A DNA stretch of 64,000 nucleotides, taken from positions 9,362,001-9,426,000 of the forward strand of contig CM082592.2 of assembly GCA_040954595.2 (NCBI GenBank), given 5' to 3'. A model generated the notes under the pieces. That model made no database searches and was not told the DNA's origin. It was given only the letters and a program-made list of their open reading frames with translations. A program made the translations under genes and the position numbers. The DNA comes from Balanoglossus misakiensis (taxonomy: Eukaryota; Hemichordata). The stretch's first letter is position 1. Every line of letters starts with the position of its first letter. Positions 11,231-24,037 of the stretch are shown piece after piece.

Positions 11231-14200
11231 TTACGTAGCGCTCTGCTTTGGAGAGGGATCGACGGGCGAGGGCGTGGCGCTCTCCGCCACCGATCGTTTG
11301 AACGTCTTCCTGGCGCCAGCGACTCCGTACGAGCGATAGGTGGTCTTCACCAGTGGCGTGGTGGGCAACTGCGGCGGGGCGTGCTCGGGGGGACTGCGGA
11401 AACTGGGCCGCGTCCACCCGTACACCAAGCAGTTGAGGAAACCCTGCGCTGGAGCTGTTACACCCTGGATGAGAAACAAACAAACAAAGCCATTTATATT
11501 TAACAGTGCTTTCACCCCCAGCTCCCTCTTTAGAGATCCAACCGTACTATAGAAAACAACAGGTTTGGACTGAACCATTGTGGTGAAAGGGTTAAGTATT
11601 AATAATCTGACTTATTTTTGGACATAGAAAACGAAGAACACTCACCTCTTATTGATCCGACTTGGTCTATTTCTAGTACTACGACGCGTAACACGCCCGT
11701 AGTTTCAAAAATGTGATCTACGCATTCAATTTATGATGTAATAGTTTCTGTCTGACTGCCGGGTGTGCAACTACGCGGTCACCAACAAAGGTTCAAAGCC
11801 ACAAAACACAAAGGTAGTTTGATGTACATGTACTACGAGAGCATTTTCTATGATAAAATTAGGGATGGGGTGGATGGGGTGAAACAGTTAAGGTGAAATA
11901 TACTTCTTTGGTCTAATACCAATTTCAAATGGTAATAGTCTTATGCATTACCTGTATTAAATATAATGGAAAATATCTTTGGACATTCAGTTCCTCGTCC
12001 TGTATTAAACGAGTGAAAGCTATGGTCAATGCTGAAAAGGAATAAAGCAAAGAAATAAAATTTGAGGAGGGCTATGTTTCTGTGTTCTGTATATACCGGT
12101 AAGTAATTTGGTGTTCAGTGCACACACATACACTGTGTATGTAATACATGTAACTGCATAATGTATGTTCCATGGTACACTACAAACAGTGTTTGAAGAA
12201 TGACTGGGCTCAAATGTTACCCATGTTCACCGAGAGTTCCCTATGCAAAGAGGAGTTCACTTTCCGACAAAATCAAACGGACAGAAGCAAACCTACCTGG
12301 AAGCCAACAGAACATGAAGACTAGGATGTAGAGTGTAATTCGGTGCCTGGCGTTGAAGAGGGCCTCCCTGTGTCGATCAGTCCAAACTGCAAAATGAAAA
12401 TGTTTGAACTTTGTTATTTTATCACTCGATTGACTGGAACATACAGCACACTTGAACTGCTGTGCCAAAAAGAATCAGAGCTAAACAAAATCGGCATTTG
12501 AGTGACTTACCATTTTGACTCATGAGATGTTTATACACTCTATACGAAAGTCCATACAAAATCTGAAATGACAGAAAAAACATTATTTTCCCATCTAAAT
12601 GTCTGTGGCAACGTATTTTATGTGCAGTCCGGATCAAGTCTAATTTTGATATATTTTTCAAATAACTAATAATGGTGGTACCTACCAGTAATGCAATAAT
12701 TGATAAAACTAATGCTATGACAAAAACGAGCATATCATAATGGGCACAAAACCAACTACCGGTATCGCCATGTTCCTGCATGTAGACAGAGAAAAAAAGA
12801 AAGACATAAAGGTCATACATAGGTATGCAGGTGGCACTACCCTTTCACCACCATGGTTCGGTCCAAATTCATTGTTTTCTATTGTAGTTGGACCTCTATA
12901 GAAGAAAGTGGGGGGTCAAGGGTTACAAGGAGTTCCACATGAACAGACATCCAAATGTCTTCTTGTGTGTACGGCACATTTGAGTGTTCTAAAGAACATA
13001 GGGTGGCGCTCTTTTTTTCGTGTGTGCCACCCACTGAAAATCTCTGATTGGCTAGATCTCAATTTACCATGGTATCTATAGCTAAATTTGCATAAGTTCC
13101 TGTATACCTTTAATTGAAGGAATATACAGTATCTCACTGAGATTATTAGTCAGTCTTCACCCAACGTACATGTACATATACTCACCATACTTGGCCAATC
13201 AAACAGCACTAAACATCTGGAAAGGGGAAAAAAGCAAAACATTTATGTAAAAGGTTTGCCCTTAGCAAAACAGTCAAATGAGCTATTTACTTATTAGTTT
13301 TCACATGTTTTGCTTTATCGTATATAATGTGACATTAGAAAAAGACCCTGAAATGCCAGACACTGTACATTCAAATGGCAACGACTGCGTAGGACCATAC
13401 AGAAAGGAAAAATGTTTATCCGGTTCTGAAACATGATCCAGTTAGCTACTGAACAAAAGACTTATGGTGCATCACGCATCAGACAACGTGACGTGACAGC
13501 GAGCGCTGATTACATCGTCTCGTCCCTAATCGAAATCATTTATTCAATCATCAGACTGCAGATACAGTCTTCTGCTAATCAACACTATATCTTGCGTAAC
13601 ATAATACGATATCCTTGTAGAGATAGGGCTCGTTTTACACTGAGAATTTGTTAAATAACAACACTGATTATGTCATAGCTTTTTAACTAGTACATTTGAG
13701 TTTTCAGAAGAAAAAAATTGCAAATGCCAGGCTGGTATTGATGATTGTACTAAATAGTCTGTTACTTTTATAAGAAAATTTTTTTTTGCAGAAAAATCCA
13801 ATGTTTTTGATATTTTCAATTTAGTATCTCCCAGTAACACGCCCACCCTTGCTGATTTTTACTACACAAAGGAAAAAATACTGCAATTCAAAAACACTTG
13901 GTGAAAATAACAGGCTGCAAATTGTGGCAAAAAAGCATAAGTTTGTCTTCTGGAAGAATTTGGAACTGCAGTGAGGTGGTACATACCGGACGCATCGTGA
14001 TGTTGAATTTGGCATGTAGATTACGGGGATCATCAACACTATTGGTAAAAGCCTGTGAAAATGGTGAACACAGAAACGAGAAGCCAGGAATTACACATAG
14101 TCGGCTAACAAGTACAGCTTCCTGGAAACTGGCGAGAGAGAGAATCAACAACACCATTGATTTAACGCTCACTCAATTTTTAATTTCAAAAAGGAGACTT

Positions 14201-17200
14201 TTGCAATAATCCGGCCTTGATGTCCTACTTTCTCTGTGATAATGATATGTGTACCAATCAAAGAATTCACTCTACCAATTTCAGCCAAGGCAGAAAAAAA
14301 TTAGATTTACAAATATCGTTTTCTTGATTTTCCATAGAAATTAGAACTGCAATCAGAATTGATTATCGCCATAAGGTTTCCCACTGACGTTGATGGAATG
14401 ATATCAAGCACGGCGACTCTGAGAGAATTCCTCTTTGTTCCATCTCTGCAGAAACGTGATCTACCCCAGTCTTGCAGTCCTCCAGAATCACCGTGCTTGA
14501 CGTCATCCATAAACTGATACACTGTATTATCAAGATATGTTTCAAGATCTAATCTGACATCCCCGGGACTCTAACAAGCTATTCACTCTTGTCCAATCAG
14601 GCACGGTGTCATATGCAACAATAGTTCATCAAAGTGCAAGTTTCAGGGAGGCACAGCTTTGGGGTTATTTAAAAATTGCAAATTTGTTGGTACCATGAAT
14701 GTCGAAATTACCCAGCAAATGTCCAAATGACCCTTTTTAATACACACTACCTGAACTGGTCTATAGATCCTTGAGATGGGGGACGTGTAGATGGAAAAGA
14801 CAAGGCCAATTCAACGCACCACTTTTCTTTTCAAGCTCTTGTGAAATGGTGAATTGGCACCAAGTCTACTCATTTTGGCTGAATTTGGTGAAATTTAACC
14901 CTTTCCTACTGCGAGAACAACACAAGACAAAGCTTCTACAAGATTTAATCAACATCTCTTACCATGAAAATATGATGACTAGGCGAAGAGCCCAGACCAT
15001 TCCTCTGGTTTCCTGCAAAATGTCAAAAGGAATCATTGCAATGTCCATCCTAAAACACTGATATCAGAAAGCGTGGTAATTCTATCTATGAAGATGTAGT
15101 AAATCTACAGCAAATGTGGAAATGGAATAATGCAAAGAAAACTGTAAAGACTTACCATCAAAGGTTGAAGGTTATTTGCTCTATTTTGACGATCTTTAGT
15201 TCTCACGTAAACATTTAAAGCATAGTTGACAGTTAAGAAGAAGGTTGCTAAATGAAAAGCCTGCAAGGAAAAAAGAGACAAAATTCTGTCAAAACAAGCA
15301 AATAATCAAAAGCGAAGTTTGCAAAGTTTACGTGGTCGATACGACAATGTTTCGGCAGTGAACACATTTTATTTGAAGGTACACAATTAGCTGGAATACA
15401 CATATTTTACCAATTGCAAAGTTATACTGTTAGGTAGGACTGCAATAGGATTTTTACCTCTGTTACTACTTGGAGATGAATGCAAAAATCCTGGTCCTTT
15501 TCCTGGAATCTTGCCTCACTCCACACGCCAGCCCCTATCACCCAGCATATAGCCAGACCGAGATCGGCTACGGCCAGATGAAATATTGGTCTCACCTGAA
15601 GAATCAAACATTGGCAACAAAATTTATTATTGTGGCAGGTTCAGGTTTAGAGTTTGGTCAGGTGTTGGCCCATATGTGATTGCATCCGGTGGAAACTACA
15701 TAAAACATTTGTCTTGGGCCATGGCTAAGACGCAGTTTGAAATGGTGCGATTCCATCACAGGGAAGAGACTGCCTGAGAATCAACAACAGTGCCCCCCCC
15801 CCCCCCCCCCCCCCCCGTCCCAATACCACCACCACCATTCCCAGTTATCCCAAATACATGTACATCCCTTTGAGACTTCTCCCACCATTCTAGAAAGAAC
15901 ACTAACCTCTGCACTTCTACACGTCCTTTTGTAGAGAGAGTACATAATGATGGAGGTAGCTCCCAATATGCTCAGTGATGCTACACACAGGTGGACATAC
16001 CTCAAAACTTTCATCTGCAAAAATAAAATAATAAAAAACCAAAGCATGATGTACTGGCAGAAAGAAACGTCAAAATATCTAGTTTTGAATCTAGGAAAAA
16101 GCATGTCATTGTCCTTTTGAAGGTTCCTAAACTCTAATTCCCCCTCCTCCTCTTTTCCACAACGTTCCCCAAGTCATTATCCAAATGTCACGGAAATTGT
16201 TTGCGAGGTTGAAGAAGTACTTGGCTATACAACTTACAAGGTCTAAGAATCAATTTGTTAATGTTTTCCAAAAATGACGCATTAGTTGAATTTGATACTT
16301 CATTGTTGACAGTCACTGGAAGTACCTTTACAGGAAGTACCTTTGCCTGACATTTAGATAATGGGTATGTGGTAATCGCGGATATTGCCCTTGTTTCATC
16401 AGAATCACTCTACCTATGATACAACATGTCACATCTACTGTATTAGGTACCAGCAGACATTGCATTTGATTTAATGGTGATAAATTTCCAACTGTAATAT
16501 CTCTTGTGGGGAGAATTGAGGTTTGGAGTACCATGTAAATTATATAATAAAATAAGGGTCATGTTATTTGGGGGTTAAACAGAGCTATTAAACATGTCAT
16601 TTGTGTGTTTACCTGGTAACCCTATCTTATTTTGGCTGATGACGCGACAGGTATATTTACATGTATTAAAGGGGCAAACTTTACAGGCGATGACCTCTGA
16701 AGTGGTCATTGACCCCTGGGACAGCTGACAGGCCACAATTGTTTCTGTTTAATTTATGGAATCCAAATATAACTAGATTACCTGTATTTGCATGCTGACG
16801 TATATCTGCAAATGTAGATAATAAACAGTGTTCCAAGTGTTTTGGGGGTGTGACGGTTTGAGGATATTCAATGTAAAAATAATAGTATGACACATAAATA
16901 TACATGCAGATCAATATGTAACACAGAGTTACATGGATACACAGAGACATCATGAATCCTACAACACACACCCACCCACCCACACACGCACACACAAACA
17001 CACATACATACACACACAACAGGGACACACACTGACACCTGTCACGTCCATGCACAAACCAAGGGAGCGTAAAACTGATAACAATGTATGACCTTCATAT
17101 GACCTAGTTTCAAACGATAAGTATGCGACTACATGTACCACATTCGAGTAGAATTATGCATTTTTCGCATAGATGAGAAAACATAAGTGGCCCTTCAAGT

Positions 17201-18544
17201 CTCAAGAATGACATCAGTTAGAACCACATCTGAATACCTGGCCACTTGTCGTGACCCATACCCGACCTAACATTCTGGCATTTTCGTCGATAACGATCTC
17301 CCCGTTTGAGATCAATTTGGACAGCCGATAAACCACCACGAGTCCGATGTGTGCACAGTCAACTGCAAGCATAACTCATCTTAGAAGAACAATATTGACT
17401 GCCCAGCCAGGCTACTGAATCCACAACATTTGAACAGAGATAAACTACACACAAACACCACGGTTACTCGCTTCATCCGGCAGGTGTGAGGGGACCCCAA
17501 AACTGTCACGATACAGAAGCTCTCCCTACCGTGAGTACACAGTCAATAGTTTTGTAAAATATACACTCGCAACGTTCATGCCATTCGGTCACCGGATTAT
17601 CCGTGGTCGAAAATGATGACGACGGGAAACTCGCTCCTTCCATTTTGGCCGTGCTGAACATCATAAAAATTTGTGTGGACGTTGATTTCAGCTACACGGT
17701 TCCCCAGCTGTTGCCGATTTGCAGTCTTTGTCCCATCTATAAACACACTGTAACAGCCCAATGTTACATCTCCACTGGTCTAGACACGCTGTCCAGCTAT
17801 GGGAGTTCTACAGACCAGGTCAGCCATTTCAATGTTTTCTATTTACTTCCCATTTTCCAGCCCACCGCAGTAGCCTGCTGTCATGTTTGTTTCTGTCCGC
17901 CGCAAGTGCAGAGTCGTGAGTTTGTGAGAAGCACTCACAATCACATGTGACCTGATTGAACTTTGCGCATTGGCTGTTGAAGCCGGGTAAGCTATTGTCG
18001 ACGACACAATTACCCGAGACAATTGCCCTCAAGTGGTACGTGTGCGTTGGGCGTTCCAAAGTATGAAGTTTTATCTACAAGAATTTCAACAACACAGAGG
18101 ACAAGTGATGTTGAATACAGTGTATGCTGAACGAGAAAATTGAACTTCGAAGTGAGTCACACACACCTGGAATCAGCCACAAGTTTATCACCTGATTTCC
18201 TTTTTTCGCTTGAGAGGAGCCATAAAATGTGCAACAGATTTAAGTATGGTTTAGTATAGAATGACTGTAAATCAGATTCTCTGCATACCAGTTCAGAGAC
18301 AACAGAGTGAAAATGTTGCAGAGTCTGTGTTCTTCAATAACTAACCCTTTCCCGGTTTCCCCCCATTTCCCTGTTTATGTGGTCCAACTTTTACAAACAA
18401 ACCAAAGGAATTGGACCAAACCATGGTGGTGAAAGGGTTAATACTCACATTTTCTTCATCCTCGGGATTCAGCGGTTTGCACGTCATGACGTCCACGGGG
18501 TCCACTGTATCTGCAGGAAGCACTGTCACGTTTCCGGCAGTCAT
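11231..18544 (-). CDS. TMEM116: Seven-helix GPCR-like membrane protein, probable TMEM116 orthologue
   Basis: Eleven exons on the minus strand give 349 residues: 18449-18544, 15907-16014, 15458-15595, 15156-15260, 14963-15012, 13987-14052, 13186-13216, 12686-12775, 12511-12562, 12297-12386 and 11231-11454 (1050 nt, every phase matching). The N-terminus has an N-glycosylation site (NVT) and no obvious signal peptide. Helices follow: LRYVHLCVASLSILGATSII, IFHLAVADLGLAICWVIGAG, AFHLATFFLTVNYALNVYV, MVWALRLVIIFSWLLPIVLM, DMLVFVIALVLSIIALL, ITLYILVFMFCWL and a helix 7 containing QGFLNCLVYGWTR. There is no DRY or NPxxY motif, so coupling to G proteins is doubtful. The TMEM116 call rests on remembered resemblance of the LADL-type helix 2 and the GFLNxLVYGWT helix 7, plus linkage to BRAP. 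The exon structure is surer than the name. Exon 7 is only 31 nt. Confidence 0.72.
11500..11595 (+). mobile_element. Miniature palindromic element, copy a (TMEM116 intron)
   Basis: A 96-bp segment bounded by TTAAC and GGGTTAA. It carries TCCAACCGTACTATAGAAAA and GAACCATTGTGGTGAAAGGG, shared with copies at 12839, 18342 and 52281. It has no coding capacity. Confidence 0.7.
12839..12925 (-). mobile_element. Miniature palindromic element, copy b (TMEM116 intron)
   Basis: An 87-bp segment reading ACCCTTTCACCACCATGGTT at one end and CAAGGGTTA at the other. It is the reverse complement of copy a with point differences; the ATAGAAAACAA core is shared. Confidence 0.7.
15793..15816 (+). repeat. Poly-C tract, 24 nt, in TMEM116 intron
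   Basis: Uninterrupted run of 24 C, equal to poly-G on the transcribed strand, about 90 nt downstream of the donor of the exon 15907-16014. It is the longest homopolymer seen in the window. Confidence 0.9.
16967..17020. repeat. CA-rich microsatellite
   Basis: Imperfect CA/CCCA repeat in the first intron of the seven-helix gene. Confidence 0.75.
18342..18441 (+). mobile_element. Miniature palindromic element, copy c (abutting TMEM116 donor site)
   Basis: A 100-bp element bounded by TAACCCTTTC and GAAAGGGTTAA. Its inner part carries GTGGTCCAAC and TTGGACCAAACCATGGTGGT. Its right edge is one base from the GTGAGT donor of TMEM116 exon 1 (18443-18448). Confidence 0.75.
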
Positions 18545-19919
18545 TTTGGTGAAAAGACAGTGAAAAACATCTACTCGGGCAGTATATGAATCACAGCAAA
18601 AACGGCCAAACACTTAAGATGGCTACATCCTCACTAGCAGCTTGGCGATATGGTTCATCTATGTGACAATTTCCACGATTCTTGAAATGGATGCCAGGCG
18701 GATGTTTCTCATCACACAGATCTATGGACAAAAAGATGTATATTTCTGTAACACTGGTAACATTATTTGTAACATCAAAAGAAAGCACATGAGTATTAAA
18801 ACAAAATCAGACGGATTTCAAAACCGTCTGCAACAACAGATACCAGAATACCTTTCAACTTGAATTGACTGGAAGAGTACTTCAGATTATGTAATAAAAG
18901 CGACACATGTGTACAAAACATATCAGATGCAGATATGATCTCTGATAAAAACAAGGCAAGACACACCGCTATACATGTGCCGATGTCCCCCCTCTACTCC
19001 ATCCCATTGTTCTTTTCTGAATCAACTGAGCTTTTCTTCAAATATCTGTTTCCATCAGACATTATTACTTATATTAGAAATCAAATTCCTCTGCTCCTGG
19101 TGGATAATGTAGCTAAAATGTATCAGTATTAGATAAATCACATAATTACTTCTTATCTTGCCGAATGACTGGAAGTTTTAACCTAGCCATTTCAGTCACC
19201 ATGTGGGCGGATGAATCTTTCTTATGTTTTGTGTAATGAATAGCAGAAATATTTCCACATATTTTAAAACTGACAAATGTGGAGATTTATTGAAGTGGGA
19301 CAGAATTCTGTTATCTGTGCAGACTTCATGTGTACAAGCTTGTGCAACTTGACATTTCAAATTTGTCGAAACTTGTTATTGTTAATGATTTGTTTGATGT
19401 CTCCTTATTATCAAGATAGCATACGTCTAAATTTCTTTTTTTCAATAAATGAAAATACTGATACGATATCACTGGCTAGCTATTCAAATGAAAATAAAAG
19501 CACATGATATCACTGTATCAGTATAGCTTAAAGGGGTCTGTACATGAAGGTCTGCACGGCTGATTTTTGTCGTACATGTATGTGACCCCCCAAGGGACTG
19601 GTTACCAACAAAAGTAATTTCCAATAACCACAAATCCAACAGAAATCATTTTCAACAACCTTGAACCACCATTAATGCAATTTCCCTAAAATATGACTTT
19701 CCTAAACCTACTGTGATTTGAATTGAGAGAAAAATTGCTGTTTTATTTTTAGGGTTGAGACCATTTCAACATGGGTGGGGGAAGGTCTACTAAAGCTGAC
19801 ATGAGAAGCCCTCACTACGTGAATGAAATTATGTTGTTTTTATTGGAATAGTTGACTCATCTAGCACACAGAACAATTAAATGATTGTTTCTGAGCCACT
19901 ATGACCAAATGTATAAAAC

Positions 19920-20420
19920 CTCCCAGCATGCTTTGCAGTGGTGGTGCTCAGTTCAACGACTGATACAAATTTCATAATAACTAGTCCACAATTGCATCAA
20001 ACGAATCATACCAGCATCATTCAGTCACAGCTTTCAGCAAATTGTGTCACATACATATTATGGTGTTTTTTTAATTCACTGCTCATTTCAAAAAGCCCAA
20101 GACAGAGCTTTTGCTGGTACATCAGGAAGTTTAATGAACACTGTTTATCTAAATGTCGGTCACAGCACAGTGTAAATATAAATTGTATGCTATTCCTCTG
20201 AGATTTGGATGTTTGTTGGGTAGCTATGATTTCAGACTCACTTTTATTTGTTTGACATTAATAATAATAATGTTTTTCTTTATCAGTTTGGAGTTCAGGT
20301 TTGATTATAAACATCTGGGAATGAATGATGCTGGCATGACACATTTGATGCAATTGTGGGCTGGTAATACGAATTTTTTCAGCCGCAGACTCATTGGACT
20401 GAGCACCACTGCATGCTAGG
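19920..20420. repeat. Long imperfect inverted repeat (foldback), arms ~100 bp
   Basis: The arm at about 19920-20028 and the reverse complement of the arm at about 20322-20420 share CAGCATGC, GTGGTGCTCAGT, CCACAATTGCATCAAA and CCAGCATCATTCA. The spacer is about 290 bp. The element has no ORF of its own, which fits a foldback or MITE-type element. Confidence 0.75.
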
Positions 20421-23225
20421 AAGATTCTCCCAATACTTTGTAGAGTGACCTCGTCGGCAATGAGGTCCATGGACGATGCGATCTGTCTGTTGGTCGCATA
20501 ATATCTAAACCACGACTGTGCCAAAGTGGGCAGTACAATAAATTCAAGAGAACCGATGCCAGTAGCTGTGTACAGTACACATGGTACAGGTTCGATGAAA
20601 CACACGTAGAGCCAAAAAGGGGGCGGGCCTTTCTGAAGTCAGACCAGGTCAGCAGACTGGACGCCTGTCCACAACCTCGCATATAACTGGCCCATAAGAT
20701 GTAATAAACTATTCGATCGCATAATTTTCATGTAAAAATATATCGGGAACTATCTACTCACGTGAAAATCCGCATGAAGCCTGATGGTGTCACTGAACAC
20801 AAGGTCACTGATATGACTACTCACTCGTCGCGTCGTCTGCGACCATGGGAATTTATGTTCCTGTGAACCGTCAGATTCTAGACTTAATATGTGTCTTCCT
20901 CCGTTGGAATAGACCGGTATCAAACTTGCAGCTAATTTCAATATGACGACGACCTCTACCGATTACAATTGCTCGCCTGAATCGTTAGTGTTTCTACTTT
21001 GCAGTCTGATTCTGACCCGAACAGACCGCCGCCATGTTTTTGTCTCCCTAACTTGGTCAATATTCATGGTCCGCACGCTGGACATAGCAGAATTTCGGTC
21101 ACTTAGGGGTTCCAACCAACATTTCCAACCGAAACTCGCGGAAAATTTCGTTAGTATAACGCCTCCCCTCTGACTATACAGAAATAACAAGAAGTGAAAC
21201 GTTTTATATATGTTAACAGCGCAATTTCCTCTGCGCATTCACATCTAATGGCAGAACTCGTGGCAGTGATACAGAGGACAAACATTACTCCAATTTACAG
21301 GAGGAAAAAATAGGGAACTAGGCTACCACATGAAAATTACCCATAATCTGCAAAACATAGGCCTACATCGTTTGAAATATATCCCTTTATCCCAGCACCA
21401 AAGTTAACTTTGAACGTTGTCATTAAAGCCTAAGGTGAAATGATCTTCTCTGCATGGCCCTGAATAATAAAGAAAAAAATATATTTTTTTCGTATATCAT
21501 TGATAACATTGTGTTTATCCTTGGGTCCCTGAGGAAGTATACTTGATCCTATTTGAGCGGTTAAGCTGTGAAGTACCGTAAATTGCATTGTGACAATAAT
21601 CGTACCTTCCGGGAAGTCAGATTTCTATCTCACTTCACTTTATGTGTGATACTTCACACTAAAGTCTTGTTGACCTTGCCTTGTAATGTGTTTTAGACAC
21701 CTTGGTTATCTTATTATTTGAAGAAAAAGGTGAATAAGCAAATTATCAAACTCGTGTTCTAACAGTGGACTTGAACGACAAAAAACCTCATGAACTTAAT
21801 ATATCTAAACCTATTAAATCTTTAAAAAATGTACAGATTTCACATAATCCTCTGAGTCACCGACGTTCATATAACATTCACTGGGCTTGGCCATGGTGGC
21901 GTCTAATCCCAACCCCAGAGTGATAATCCGGTTTGTCTGTAGGGTTAACGGAGATTTGAAGATCCATCCTTCGTATATTTCCGCATATACTTTACTGCGT
22001 TGTAACTTGAGTAGTCACTTGATGCCATGGAAACGCAATATTTCTTATCGTCTGCTTGAGGAATCAAATGTAAATAGTGGAAGAAGAGAAAGGGGCAGCT
22101 AAAGGACGGCGTTTAGTTTCGCCGCACGTTTCAGTAAATTATTAAAGATGGAATCACATGGCCATGTTTACCCGCGGGACTTCTGATCGAAGAGGAAGTT
22201 GCTTGATGACGATAATGTCACAACGGCGATTTAGTATCAACCACAATTGGCATGCCTGGTCGCTTTTGGTAGTTTACACTAATTGTGCAGCTGCCCTTCT
22301 AGACCGGGAGCTATACTATCGTATGTAAAACGAACTATATATTTCACTGGTTTACATTGTATTGTTAGGTTTGGTAATTGGAACCTGCCGACTTGGTTCA
22401 GTTCGATGCGCTAATCGAACTTGGCTGTTGGTCGGTACCCAGAAGCTATTGACACACAGTCATGCTCAGAAAATTGGCAAGGACATGCCTGTGCCAAGAA
22501 AACAGAAAGTAAAGCAGTATATCACAATCCCTTGTGAATATACACTCCGTTTGCCCCTCCGGTAATATTTGATTAGTCAAAGTTAATGCCCTCCCCCCCC
22601 CCAAATCCGATTGTTAAGTTACTGAAAATATACATGTAACTTGAGTTTCGAGTCTTTTGTGAAATATTGCGGTCTAATATATCTACAACCGAATTAAATT
22701 TATGTTATGCAAGTTCTGTTGAATCGGTTGATCATAGCACCATTCAATAGTTCTGGCGACACAATGAAAATCTACTTCTGTAATTTCTCTAGTGAAAATA
22801 CACGGGCTCATTATCTTCACTGTTAAAACAATAGGCATAGTAGTAACACGGGCATTGTATGTGATAAAACACAATATTGGTTATGTCAAGGAGATGGGAA
22901 GACGCTACGGTGTATCGATACACCCCTTTCTTCCAGTGGTATGAACCAGTAAATGCTAATAATGATGCTCGCATCAATCACAAAAAGCAACGGGAGAAAA
23001 GTCACTTTTCAGTCCACTCTGCATCGACAGAGAAATCCGTTTCAGGTTGCGATCGGCTGGGATTCAATCATATGATCTCTGCCGCTAGCTCTGGGTGTTG
23101 TGTTCTGGATATCACTTTGGTGTGAACACTGTAAACATAAAGGTAACGTTAAAATTATTATTTTATGCGCGCGTGGAAAAATACTGTCAGTTTTTAACAT
23201 TATATTATGAAAGCAGTCTTTGAGA

Positions 23226-23351
<126 letters not shown>

Positions 23352-24037
23352 TACCGATTTCTATTCGTTATTGCAATCAGGCCTGTAATAAATCACTTTG
23401 TTCAGTAAGTTTCTTGTATAAGAAATTATAAGAAGACTATTAAATTATGACGAGGCTTCATACACCTCTTTGAAGATGTGGCTGAATGTGTTCCTGTGTT
23501 ATGAAAAAATAATAATGTATAAGCACATAAAACTGTCATCATGAATTGTTAATATCGTTTAATTTAATCAGACTATCGAGGTGTCACTGTAGTGTTCGTA
23601 GAAAGTTAGAACAGTAAAATTTTGCATATCTTTGTTAGATGCGTATATGCTGCGAGTTTCATCTACTTTGGTGAGGTTCTCCACACCCCCGATGGCGATT
23701 GTTTGCTGAGAGGCGAATTTGCAAAATTTATGACAATTTAAACAAGCCAGTTAATGAGAAAACTATCTTCAACATGTTGATAATCGACTGTGTGGAAACT
23801 CGAATAGAGCCTGTTGTAAATCTGAAACATGCCTTTTGTCGTAGGCCTTCACAAACATTTTACATTGCTCTGTTAAAACGAACATCAGTTGTGCCTGTTA
23901 GGTAGTACTGTGGTAGACTTTATTTTGAAAACTTTTTATAAGGTAACCTGCAGCTGTGTTAGAAAATATGTTATACAGTGCACTTGTGTCGAGTTTTCTT
24001 GCAACGTTCAATGTTCTTGTGTTTCAGTTTCGTCGTC

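Noticed and set aside
11184-11483. Alternative frame through the last TMEM116 exon
   Set aside because: Using the CATCCAG acceptor gives this frame, but it destroys helix 7 (QGFLNCLVYGWTR); the GTAACAG acceptor 14 nt downstream restores phase and the helix.
17603-17950. 115-codon plus-strand open frame in TMEM116 intron 1
   Set aside because: Antisense to an intron, with no domain or codon-bias signal.
23978-24037. Upstream in-frame Met of the GPCR
   Set aside because: The extra 20 residues precede a consensus 3' splice site and are unlike a receptor N-tail; the Met at 24038 begins a normal glycosylated tail.
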